Positions 1 to 7,153 of a DNA stretch of 11,029 bases are shown here, in pieces (position 1 is the stretch's first letter; each line of letters opens with the position of its first letter). Both the position numbers and the translations under genes were made by a program. The stretch is from the NCBI GenBank assembly GCA_001824455.1, contig MHXL01000085.1:1-11029 (forward strand). The letters run 5' to 3'. The DNA comes from Desulfuromonadaceae bacterium GWB2_53_15. Lineage in GTDB: Bacteria > Desulfobacterota > Desulfuromonadia > Geobacterales > Pseudopelobacteraceae. Below the pieces are notes generated by a model. It saw nothing but the letters and a program-made list of their open reading frames with translations. It did not search any database and had not been told where the DNA came from.

Positions 1-2306
1 TAGGCAAAGACGTTCTCATCCACCCTGCTGCCGGCTTGGAAGTCATACAGCACAAAGTTCTCCGACCCTGAAAAAAGCCAGCGCCGCCGAAGCAGCGGAA
101 AGATCCACATCTCATGGCCACGCACCAATCCGGCATCCACACCTTCATCCCAATAGGCGCGTTTGTATTCCATGCCATACTTTTCGTGATAGCCCTCGAT
201 CTGGCCATGGCCGAACATGGGCAGGCCCGGCATGGTGGCCAGCAACACACAGGCGCCAAAGTATTTCCCTTGGGTGCCGAACTGCTCCACAGCGGTCTTT
301 TCGTCCGGGTTGTTCATGAAATTCACGAAGCGCTTGAGCACCTCGGGGTTAAACTCCAGGACATTCCTGATGGTCTGGCGGTATTTGGCGTTTTCCTCGG
401 TCTTGAGCATGTTCATGAAGGCGCTGTTATAGACGCGGTGCATGCCCAGAGTCCTTACGAAATAGCCCTCCATCAGCCAGAAGGCCTCGGCCAGCAGCAG
501 CGTATCCGGCACCTCGGCTGAAACCCTATCCACCACCTCGCGCCAGAACTCCACCGGGAATACGGCGTCGAACTCCTCGCGGCTCATGCCATGCTCGGCA
601 CGGGACGGGATGCCGCCCCCCAGACCGCGCACCGGGTACCACAGGCGCTGGTAATGCTTCTTGGCCAGGGTCATGGCAGCGTCAAAACGGATGATCGGGA
701 AATTGCGGGCCACATGCAGAATGGTCTGGATGACCGCCTCGCGCACCTCGGGGATCAGGTAGTTGAGTTGGGCGGTATCGTTCCAGGGGATGCTGGTCCC
801 GTCGTTGCCATGATAGATGTATCGAGTGCGGCCATCGCGGCGATCATGGTACTTGAACACCACCGCGGCATCGGTCTTGGTCCAGTAGCCGTCCTCAATC
901 TGGATACAGACATCGCTGTCATGTGAAAGGTCTTCTCCATTGAACTGATAGGTGGGAAATGGAGGATAGTCCGTCTGCACGAACCAGTGCGGGTGTTGGA
1001 CAACCCAGCGGGATGATATTCCGGTGTGATTGGGAACCATGTCGCTGGCCAGACGGATGCCGAGCTTGAGCGCCCTTTCCCGCAAGCTGCCCAAGGCTGC
1101 CCAGCCGCCCAGGTCGGCGGCAACTTCATAGTCGAAGAGCGAATAGGCCGAGGCGATGGCGTCGGGGTTGCCGCACAACTGCTTGATACGCTGGGAAGCG
1201 GGCGAACGTTCCCAGACACCGATCAGCCACAATCCGGTAAAACCTGCAGCCGCCAGACGGCCCAATTCAGCGTCAGGCACCTGGTCGAGCCGGGTGATGG
1301 AGTACCCATATTGTCGGCTCAACTGTTCGAGCCAGACGTAGACCATCTTGGCCATCATGACCACATTGGACATCCAGTCGGCATCCGGGGAAAAATGTTC
1401 GTACTCGGGATAATCGTAGCCGGCAAAGACCGAGCTGCCGTCGGCGCCCACGCCTCCCGCACCACCGTGCAGCCCATGTCGGCCGAACTCCATCACCGGC
1501 GGCGGACCGGGCTCGCCCGCTCCGCCCCACTCCCGCTCCTCCTCAAGGAGGATATCAAAGGCGATGGCCACCTCTTGCAGCAGTTCTGTCGGAAGCAATA
1601 CATTCCAATGATCACGGATGAAACCAACCTGACCGGAAAGGGAATCAGGTGCGGCCTTAATGGGGGCACGCAGGGCTTCAACCAGTGTCATGTCCAGCCC
1701 CGTCAACAGCGGCCCTTGTGCTAAAGCGGCATCCATACCATCCATCAGTTCCAGGTAGGGCGAAGCCTTTGCCAGTTCGCGGTCGTCAAGTATCCTTCGG
1801 AAGCTGTCGATAGCCGGGTTCTCGGCAGCCGTCCTGAGCAGCAGCAGCTCCCTCAGCATGGCCTGCTTCCGTTTAAGAGCGGTGTCGCTACGGCCAAGCC
1901 AACCAGCCGGATCAGCAACACCAGCCAGGACATCCTGCGGCGGAAACAGATCAACAAAATGTGCCAGCAGCTGAATAGTCTCAGCCCCGTTCGGATCCAC
2001 ACCGCTACGGCGGAGGGCATCCTGAAGTACATCCGGTTGTTGAGCCTCAGCCAGCACATCGATAAGGTGGCGATAGATCTTTTGCAGGGTAACGAACAGA
2101 TTGAGCTGACCGGCATGGACAAGCGGTTGCCCCGAGGTGCGCTGCCGATTCAGTTTCAGGGCAAGCTGACGATAAAAGATAATGGCGGGAATGCCTCGCT
2201 CGGCAATGGTACGCGAAAGCGCTCCCAGATCCAGGGAGCGCCAGTGTTGAGCCGATATCTGGATATCATGTGGGAAGTACTGTAGTGTGCTGCTTTTTTC
2301 TGTCAT
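1..2306 (-). CDS. GH13 alpha-amylase-family glycoside hydrolase, 3' end beyond window
   Basis: This is a probable alpha-glucan-active enzyme of the GH13 clan, likely acting on glycogen, trehalose-type or malto-oligosaccharide substrates; the exact reaction cannot be read from the sequence. The frame stays open for 768 full codons from ATG at 2306 to the window edge. Residues 1 to about 315 form a mostly helical N-terminal region with no recognised motif, and a glycine-rich stretch lies near 261-291. The TIM barrel follows. Conserved region I is DMVPNHTG (D422, N426, H427). Region II is IIRFDAAMT, with nucleophile D542 and R540. Region III is LLLAEAFW, with acid/base E607. Region IV is NNPDEKT, with D668; the usual His before the Asp is Pro. 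No signal peptide is visible, so it is probably cytoplasmic. The Shine-Dalgarno before 2306 is weak (GGA about 8 nt upstream), so the start is only fairly sure. It lies downstream of the TPR gene on the same strand. Confidence 0.88.
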   Translation of the reverse strand, partial: MTEKSSTLQYFPHDIQISAQHWRSLDLGALSRTIAERGIPAIIFYRQLALKLNRQRTSGQPLVHAGQLNLFVTLQKIYRHLIDVLAEAQQPDVLQDALRRSGVDPNGAETIQLLAHFVDLFPPQDVLAGVADPAGWLGRSDTALKRKQAMLRELLLLRTAAENPAIDSFRRILDDRELAKASPYLELMDGMDAALAQGPLLTGLDMTLVEALRAPIKAAPDSLSGQVGFIRDHWNVLLPTELLQEVAIAFDILLEEEREWGGAGEPGPPPVMEFGRHGLHGGAGGVGADGSSVFAGYDYPEYEHFSPDADWMSNVVMMAKMVYVWLEQLSRQYGYSITRLDQVPDAELGRLAAAGFTGLWLIGVWERSPASQRIKQLCGNPDAIASAYSLFDYEVAADLGGWAALGSLRERALKLGIRLASDMVPNHTGISSRWVVQHPHWFVQTDYPPFPTYQFNGEDLSHDSDVCIQIEDGYWTKTDAAVVFKYHDRRDGRTRYIYHGNDGTSIPWNDTAQLNYLIPEVREAVIQTILHVARNFPIIRFDAAMTLAKKHYQRLWYPVRGLGGGIPSRAEHGMSREEFDAVFPVEFWREVVDRVSAEVPDTLLLAEAFWLMEGYFVRTLGMHRVYNSAFMNMLKTEENAKYRQTIRNVLEFNPEVLKRFVNFMNNPDEKTAVEQFGTQGKYFGACVLLATMPGLPMFGHGQIEGYHEKYGMEYKRAYWDEGVDAGLVRGHEMWIFPLLRRRWLFSGSENFVLYDFQAGSRVDENVFA

Positions 2307-2365
2307 ATCAGTGTCCAGGCATCGGCGTAAGGGGTAAAGCGTCGGAAAAAAGGCCCGGGACGATC

Positions 2366-2388
2366 CGTTACCGCCGAACCGGTGAACG
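2366..2388 (-). terminator. weak hairpin in the gap between TPR gene and GH13 gene
   Basis: On the minus strand CGTT-C-ACCG pairs with CGGTAACG across a six-base loop, with a single bulged C. A six-T run follows about 13 bases further on, so it is not a classical intrinsic terminator. The 136-base gap (2307-2442) has no ORF and no convincing sigma70 promoter that I could find. Whether the GH13 gene has its own transcript or reads through from the TPR gene is open. Confidence 0.22.
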
Positions 2389-2442
2389 TGTCATATAAAA
2401 TTAGCAGCCAACCGTTTCCTTGACTGATTTCGTTTCTCAAGT

Positions 2443-4362
2443 TTACGGCTTTTTAGTTTTAGCTTTATCCTTGGAGCCGGTTTTTGAAGTCTTGGAGGAT
2501 TTTGCCCCCTTCTTGGACTTCTTCGACTTCTTGGACTTTTTCATGGACTTCTTGGACTTGCTTTTTTTAGACTTGCTGATCTTGCGAGGCTCGGGATCGA
2601 AGTCATCGCGGATATTGTTCAATAGGACCGAGCTCTCTTCCTGGTTGGGATCGGCCATTTTAGCAGTTTCAAGAATCTCTTTTGCCTCGCTGAGCCTGCC
2701 GGTTTTCATATACAGCCGGCCCAGTGCATTCAGGGAACGGATATGGTCCGGCTTTAGTTCCACTGCTTTCTTGTAGCTGGCAATGGCATTCTCGTAATCC
2801 TTCTTAAAATCGTAGATCAGCCCCAGTTTGTAGTGGTTGTTAGGATCGTCCGGAAAAAGTTCCACGGTCCCTTTGAGCAGGTCGGAAATCTCGTCGTACT
2901 GCTTGTTTTTGACATAGATCGAGACCAGGGAGTTACGCGTCTCCACGTCATCCTTCTGCTGTGCCAGCACCTTTTTATAATGCTCCACTGCTTGGTCATT
3001 CTGCCCCTTGGTTTTATAAATAATCCCGATTTCACGGTTGGCATCGACATTGTCAGGGTAATGCTTCAGCACTGCCAGATAGCTTTCGATGGCCAGGCTG
3101 GTTTCATTGTTTCGGGCAAAGATTCTGGCCAGCTTGAGCTGAATATCGGGACTGTCCGGTTTTAACTTAAGAAATTCACTGTACTGCTCTACAGCCTGGG
3201 GCTGACTTCCACGTGCCAGGTAGATATCCGCCAGGCGCAAGCGGGCATCGCTATTGTCAGGTTTGGTCTTGATGGCTCGCCGGTAAGCCACCGCAGCCTC
3301 ATCAAGCAGAGACCGCTTTTCGTAGAGAACACCCAGATTCAGGTAAACATCGCTGTTTGTGCTGTTGAGATGCGCTGCTTCCCGGTACGCGGCAATAGCC
3401 TCGTTATCTTTGCCGGACGCGCGATAAAGGTTACCAAGCTTTTCATAGGTGTCAACCAGTCCAGGGTGTTCCTTAAGAGAGCTCTTCAGCGTTTCAATCG
3501 TTTTATCAGGATCCCCGGATGCATTTGATGCGCCAACAAGCGGCTGGGAGCTGCTCGCAACCGGCGGTGCCGGGACCCTGCTTTTGCCACCCAGCAGGTT
3601 TTCGTATTCTGCCAGTTTGGCATCACCCTTTTTCTCGTAGATGCCGGCCTTCATCAGGTGGATCTCACGGTTTTGCGGGTTGGATATCTCAGCTTTTTTC
3701 AACTCCTCCAGAGCCTTGTCCAGCTCGTTACGCCCCAGGTGAATGCTGGCAATGCCCATGTGACCCTTATCGCTACCGGGGTCGGCCGCCAGCGCCCGCC
3801 GATATTCCTCCAGGGCTTTGTCAGGCTGTCCTGTGGCTACGTAAATCTCCGCCAGGCTGTTAAATAACCCGGAATCACGAGTCAATTCGCGAGCAGCCTC
3901 GTTGTAATGATATATGGCCAGCGGGAAAACCTTGCGTTCTGCCAGAATACGCCCCATGGCGCGGTGATAATTCGGATTGGGGATTGCGGAAAGACCACGT
4001 GCTAACTGCACCGAGGCTTCATCGTTCAACCCCTTCTGGGCATAGAGCAGTCCCAGATTGCCACTGGCAAGGGGAAATGAACGTTCCTGCTGCAGTGCCT
4101 TACGGTATTCACTTATGGCGCCATCCACGTTACCGATCCGCTCAAACTGCAAGGCGGTAATGAAATGGCCGGCACCTCCATCGGGACAGAGGGATAATAT
4201 CTTAGCTTCCGACTGGCGCTGCTGGGATTCATTGCGGAGAGCATCCAGCTTCCCCACAAGCTCCAGCGCTTCCTGACATGAGTCATTGCCAAAGCCCCAG
4301 CTGAAGCCGGTAAGCAGCAATGCGGCGCACAATAGTGCTCCATAGTTACGTAATATCTGCAT
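2443..4362 (-). CDS. exported TPR-repeat protein with lysine/serine-rich C-terminal tail
   Basis: A 639-residue protein of unknown specific role. TPR arrays are protein-binding scaffolds. Residues 1 to about 25 look like a Sec signal or N-terminal anchor: Arg5, then a hydrophobic stretch at 8-20. I see no clear lipobox and no certain cleavage site, so it is periplasmic or membrane-anchored. TPR repeats run from about 65 to 260. A Pro/Ser-rich linker follows (about 261-285), then a second block from about 286 to 585, roughly fourteen repeats in all; an example core is LGLIYDFKKDYENAIASYKK. Residues 594-639 are a basic tail with 23 Lys and 12 Ser in 46 residues. The frame can be extended to a TTG at 4428, but I chose ATG 4362 because AAGGAA lies 8 nt upstream, the signal-like segment starts there, and a near-consensus promoter (4400-4428) would fall inside the longer form. 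It is divergent from the HDOD gene. Confidence 0.88.
   Translation of the reverse strand: MQILRNYGALLCAALLLTGFSWGFGNDSCQEALELVGKLDALRNESQQRQSEAKILSLCPDGGAGHFITALQFERIGNVDGAISEYRKALQQERSFPLASGNLGLLYAQKGLNDEASVQLARGLSAIPNPNYHRAMGRILAERKVFPLAIYHYNEAARELTRDSGLFNSLAEIYVATGQPDKALEEYRRALAADPGSDKGHMGIASIHLGRNELDKALEELKKAEISNPQNREIHLMKAGIYEKKGDAKLAEYENLLGGKSRVPAPPVASSSQPLVGASNASGDPDKTIETLKSSLKEHPGLVDTYEKLGNLYRASGKDNEAIAAYREAAHLNSTNSDVYLNLGVLYEKRSLLDEAAVAYRRAIKTKPDNSDARLRLADIYLARGSQPQAVEQYSEFLKLKPDSPDIQLKLARIFARNNETSLAIESYLAVLKHYPDNVDANREIGIIYKTKGQNDQAVEHYKKVLAQQKDDVETRNSLVSIYVKNKQYDEISDLLKGTVELFPDDPNNHYKLGLIYDFKKDYENAIASYKKAVELKPDHIRSLNALGRLYMKTGRLSEAKEILETAKMADPNQEESSVLLNNIRDDFDPEPRKISKSKKSKSKKSMKKSKKSKKSKKGAKSSKTSKTGSKDKAKTKKP
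2446..2583 (-). repeat. low-complexity KSKK-type tail coding repeat
   Basis: The last 46 codons of the TPR gene encode iterations of SKK/KSKK (SKKSKKSKKSKK-like), with Ser and Thr between Lys pairs. On the plus strand this shows as repeated CTTCTTGGACTT-like units. It is half lysine and strongly positive, unlike the acidic-to-neutral TPR body. Such tails can bind nucleic acid, acidic polysaccharide or membrane surfaces, but which applies here is not visible. The repeat units make slippage and length variation between strains likely. Confidence 0.85.
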
Positions 4363-4399
4363 AGATTGGGTTCCTTGGAAGGTTCTGTAATGGCCGGGG

Positions 4400-4428
4400 A
4401 TTATACATGCCATTCTCCAAAAATTCAA
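4400..4428 (-). promoter_or_regulatory. sigma70-type promoter of the TPR gene
   Basis: On the minus strand TTGAAT (4428-4423) and a perfect TATAAT (4405-4400) are separated by 17 bases. The predicted transcript start is near 4393, giving a short leader of about 30 nt before ATG 4362. This placement also argues against the upstream TTG start at 4428. Confidence 0.7.
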
Positions 4429-4445
4429 TTATTTAGGCTAATGTC

Positions 4446-4475
4446 TTGATTATTTGGATTTTTTTGTGCCATAAT
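4446..4475 (+). promoter_or_regulatory. probable sigma70-type promoter of the HDOD gene
   Basis: TTGATT (4446-4451) and CATAAT (4470-4475) are separated by 18 bases. It lies in the AT-rich divergent region shared with the TPR gene and would give a leader of about 55 nt. The -35 match is modest (4 of 6). Confidence 0.45.
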
Positions 4476-4535
4476 GCCACATCAGATCAGGATTAAAATG
4501 GCAAGCGCGCCCCTCTTGTGTACAAGGAGCAGAAT

Positions 4536-5384
4536 ATGAATCAAGAGCTGGAAACATTGATCATGAACGCCAGCGACCTGCCTACCATTCCGGTGGTCGC
4601 CACCAAGGTCATGCAGCTTATCGAATCTGAGGGGGTATCCGCCGAGGAACTCGCCAGGGTTGTGTCTGCAGACCCTGCAGTGGCAGCACGTGTCCTGAAA
4701 ATATCCAATTCATCCTTCTACGGCTGCCAGCGTCAGATCCAGACTTTGTCTCACGCCATAATGATGCTGGGCTACAATACACTGAGAAGCCTGGTCGTGG
4801 CAGCATCGGTCAAACAGGTCTACAAGCCTTATGGGCTTACCGAGAAGATGCTCTGGGAACACTCCTTTGGGGCCGGGCTGGCAGCCCGTCTCATCGCCAA
4901 CAATACCCGCCTGGTCAACGAGGAGGAGGCCTTTCTGGGCGGTCTCTTTCATGATATCGGCAAGATCATCATGAACTTCTTTGACAAACAACAATTCCAG
5001 AAGGTTATGGAAAAATGCTACAATGAGGAAATTTCGTTTCTGGAAGCCGAACAGCAGGTTTACTCATACAACCATGCCGAGGTGGGCGGGTTGGTGATCA
5101 AAAAATGGAATTTTCCGGAAATGCTCATGAAGGCCGTCCTTCAACACCATCACTTTACATTTGAAAAAGACGAGGATCCCAGCCAGGTGAAACTAACCTG
5201 TATAGTGGGACTGGCAAACATCTTCTGTCACAAGCTTGGAATCGGCGTACGCGAACCGGAAGAGGATCTGGTAATCCACGAGACTAAACCGGCCAAACTT
5301 CTGAATCTTGATGAAGGCCGCATCAACACACTGCTGGAAAACTTTGACAAGGCATATACCCAGGACAAGGGTTATTTCAATTAA
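4536..5384 (+). CDS. HDOD-domain signalling protein
   Basis: A 282-residue stand-alone HDOD protein, a family related to HD-type phosphohydrolases and often tied to regulation or c-di-GMP-linked signalling. Its own biochemical activity is usually unproven. The N-terminal half holds the typical helical signature (LPTIPVVATKVMQLI near 15-29, and VVSADPAVAARVLKISNSSFYG near 42-63). The HD-like half has WEHS (H109), GLFHDIGK (H139-D140), NHAEVGG (H180) and VLQHHH (203-206), so several metal-type ligands of an HD domain are kept. No receiver, GGDEF or EAL domain is fused to it and no membrane segment is seen; it should be cytoplasmic. The start is ATG 4536 because AAGGAG lies 6 nt upstream; an in-frame GTG at 4518 would place the Shine-Dalgarno inside the gene. 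The stop overlaps that of the small minus-strand gene. Confidence 0.92.
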   Translation: MNQELETLIMNASDLPTIPVVATKVMQLIESEGVSAEELARVVSADPAVAARVLKISNSSFYGCQRQIQTLSHAIMMLGYNTLRSLVVAASVKQVYKPYGLTEKMLWEHSFGAGLAARLIANNTRLVNEEEAFLGGLFHDIGKIIMNFFDKQQFQKVMEKCYNEEISFLEAEQQVYSYNHAEVGGLVIKKWNFPEMLMKAVLQHHHFTFEKDEDPSQVKLTCIVGLANIFCHKLGIGVREPEEDLVIHETKPAKLLNLDEGRINTLLENFDKAYTQDKGYFN

Positions 5385-5587
5385 TCTCCCTGATTCTCGA
5401 TATACTCAAGAATGTTCCCGCGTTTTTTACCCGAGGCGCGGTCGCGTGCTTCTTCCGAGATATCCACGCTGTCAACCTCTGTTTCCTCCGGATGCCTTTT
5501 TAGGCCTTCATGCTTGAGATTGCCTTCGCGTGAACCTTTTCTGCCTGCCTCTTTAATGCTGCTGATTTCTTTAAGCGGTTCCGTCAT
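5381..5587 (-). CDS. small charged hypothetical protein
   Basis: A 68-residue hydrophilic protein rich in Glu, Lys and Arg, with no membrane segment or signal peptide. I cannot assign a function. Residues 38-49 (EVDSVDISEEAR) resemble the VDIS-x-EAR type stretch found in some FlgM-like anti-sigma factors and in short conserved Geobacter proteins; this is a loose resemblance only. The start chosen is ATG 5587. A G-rich run (GGGGG) 5 bases upstream may act as the Shine-Dalgarno, and a TTG one codon earlier is possible. Its stop (5381-5383) and the HDOD stop (5382-5384) share a TTAA, so the genes converge with no room for a terminator between them. It is divergent from def. Competing plus-strand frames over the same bases look compositionally poorer. 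Confidence 0.6.
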   Translation of the reverse strand: MTEPLKEISSIKEAGRKGSREGNLKHEGLKRHPEETEVDSVDISEEARDRASGKKRGNILEYIENQGD

Positions 5588-5622
5588 CAAGGCCCCCAGT
5601 CACGCTGTTCCAAGAATGAAAA

Positions 5623-5651
5623 TTGATTTTTCACAAATGAAAATATATACT
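5623..5651 (+). promoter_or_regulatory. sigma70-type promoter of the def-fmt-DUF116 operon
   Basis: TTGATT (5623-5628) and TATACT (5646-5651) are separated by exactly 17 bases in an AT-rich stretch. The expected start is near 5658, about 27 nt before def. The same AT-rich block could also carry a promoter for the small minus-strand gene, but I see no clear -35/-10 pair there. Confidence 0.65.
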
Positions 5652-5684
5652 ATTTCTTTATAAAAATTTGCTGCAGGGAAATCT

Positions 5685-6200
5685 ATGATCCGCACAATCC
5701 TTACCTACCCCAATCCTGAACTCAAAAAAAAATCAGCTCCGGTGACCATCATCACTGAGAAAATCCGCGAACTCGCCAGGGACATGGCCGAGACCATGTA
5801 TAATGCGCCTGGCATCGGGCTGGCCGCACCGCAGATCGGTGTTCACCAGCGCATCATCGTCATCGACGTTTCAGGCCACGACGAGCAACCTGAGCTCATC
5901 ATAGCACTCAACCCGGTTATCGTCCACGCCGAAGGCGAGGCATATGAGGAGGAAGGCTGCCTGTCTGTCCCCAAGTATGCCGCCAATGTTCGACGCCATG
6001 CCTCCGTCGTGGTAAAAGGACTGGATCTGGATGGCAACGAGAAGGTCTGGCGGGCGGATGATCTGCTGGCCATTGCCTTCCAGCACGAGATAGATCATCT
6101 GGACGGCATCCTCTTTGTTGACCATCTCTCTCCGCTCAAGCGCGATCTATTCCAGCGCAAAGCCCGCAGACTGGCAGAAGCTGCCACGGAGGCATCATGA
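5685..6200 (+). CDS. def: peptide deformylase
   Basis: Removes the N-formyl group from nascent polypeptides at the ribosome, a metal-dependent (usually Fe2+) hydrolysis in the cytoplasm. The 171-residue length is normal for the family. All three signature motifs are intact: GIGLAAPQ (43-50), EGCLS (90-94, metal ligand C92) and QHEIDH (133-138, ligands H134 and H138, catalytic E135). AGGGA lies 5 nt before ATG 5685. Its last codons overlap the fmt start by four bases (ATGA), so the two are translationally coupled. Def and Fmt act at opposite ends of the same formylmethionine cycle, which supports both calls. Confidence 0.98.
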   Translation: MIRTILTYPNPELKKKSAPVTIITEKIRELARDMAETMYNAPGIGLAAPQIGVHQRIIVIDVSGHDEQPELIIALNPVIVHAEGEAYEEEGCLSVPKYAANVRRHASVVVKGLDLDGNEKVWRADDLLAIAFQHEIDHLDGILFVDHLSPLKRDLFQRKARRLAEAATEAS

Positions 6201-7150
6201 CCGGTTGGCGGATCATCTTCATGGGGACCCCCGAGTTTGCCTGCCCCACCCTGCGTACGCTTATCGCTCGCGGCGAGAATCTGGTTGCAGTGGTAACCCA
6301 GCCGGACCGGCCCAAGGGCCGGGGGCAGAAGCTTCTGCCGCCACCGGTCAAGGAACTGGCCCTGCAACATGGCATACCCGTTATTCAACCGCCCAAGGTG
6401 CGAGACCTTGCCTTTATTGAAACCTTGCTGGACCTCAAGCCTGACCTGATCGTGGTGGTGGCCTTCGGCCAGATCCTTCCCAAGGCGCTGCTGGATATAC
6501 CACCCAAGGGATGCATCAATGTCCACGCCTCGCTGCTGCCCCGTTACCGGGGTGCCGCGCCGCTCAACTGGTGCATCATCAACGGCGAGACCGAGACCGG
6601 TGTCACCACAATGCTGATGGATCCCGGCCTGGATACCGGACCCATGCTGCTTCGCAGCGCTACAACGATTGACGGCAACGAGGATATCATCGCGTTGCAT
6701 GATCGCATGTCCCTGCTGGGGGCTGAATTGCTGGCCGAGACCCTGGACGGGCTCAAAGCAGGAAGAGTTTCTCCGCAACAACAGGACGACAGCCTGAGCT
6801 GCTACGCCCCCATGCTGAAAAAGGAAGACGGCCTGATCAACTGGTACCGTGAAGCAAGGGCCATCCACAACCAGGTACGCGGCCTGGCGGTCTGGCCCGG
6901 GGCCTACACCTTCCTGAACGGACAAACGCTTAAACTCTACCGGACGAGTGTCGGTGACGGGACAGGGCTACCCGGCTTGGTGCTGCGTGCAGAGCGAGGG
7001 GTCTTCGAAGTGGCCTGCCTGAGCGGCAGCATTTTCATCGAGGAGCTGCAACTAGCAGGTAAAAAACGGCTTGACGCAGCCAGCTTCCTGGCTGGTTGCC
7101 CCATTTCGCAGGGAACGCAGCTCGCCAACTGCGCCAATGGAGACATATAA
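6197..7150 (+). CDS. fmt: methionyl-tRNA formyltransferase
   Basis: Transfers a formyl group from 10-formyl-tetrahydrofolate to the amino group of methionyl-initiator tRNA in the cytoplasm. It has 317 residues, the usual length. The N-terminal Rossmann-like catalytic domain begins IIFMGTPEF (6-14). The basic loop after PDRPKGRGQK (36-45) contacts tRNA in the family. The catalytic trio is visible in the expected spacing: N108 and H110 in INVHASLLPRYRGAAP, and D146 in DPGLDTGPM. The C-terminal part (about 205-310) matches the OB-like tRNA-binding domain. It follows def with a four-base overlap, and the DUF116 gene follows three bases after its stop. Confidence 0.98.
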   Translation: MTGWRIIFMGTPEFACPTLRTLIARGENLVAVVTQPDRPKGRGQKLLPPPVKELALQHGIPVIQPPKVRDLAFIETLLDLKPDLIVVVAFGQILPKALLDIPPKGCINVHASLLPRYRGAAPLNWCIINGETETGVTTMLMDPGLDTGPMLLRSATTIDGNEDIIALHDRMSLLGAELLAETLDGLKAGRVSPQQQDDSLSCYAPMLKKEDGLINWYREARAIHNQVRGLAVWPGAYTFLNGQTLKLYRTSVGDGTGLPGLVLRAERGVFEVACLSGSIFIEELQLAGKKRLDAASFLAGCPISQGTQLANCANGDI

Positions 7151-7153
7151 CCC

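Noticed and set aside
1026..1724. Plus-strand open frame of 232 codons opposite the GH13 gene
   Set aside because: The minus frame across it contains GH13 conserved region I and is open for the whole 2.3 kb; the plus frame is a shadow.
4440..4480. Possible sigma54 (-24/-12) promoter in the TPR/HDOD divergent region
   Set aside because: TGGCAC-like and GC-like elements occur but never with the TGGCAC-N5-TTGC spacing on either strand.
5412..5663. 83-codon plus-strand frame between HDOD and def
   Set aside because: It runs through the def promoter and lies opposite the better-supported small minus-strand gene; no ribosome site fits its start.
6095..6925. 276-codon minus-strand open frame opposite fmt
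   Set aside because: Mirror frame of fmt, which carries the full catalytic trio; the antisense product has no recognisable motif.
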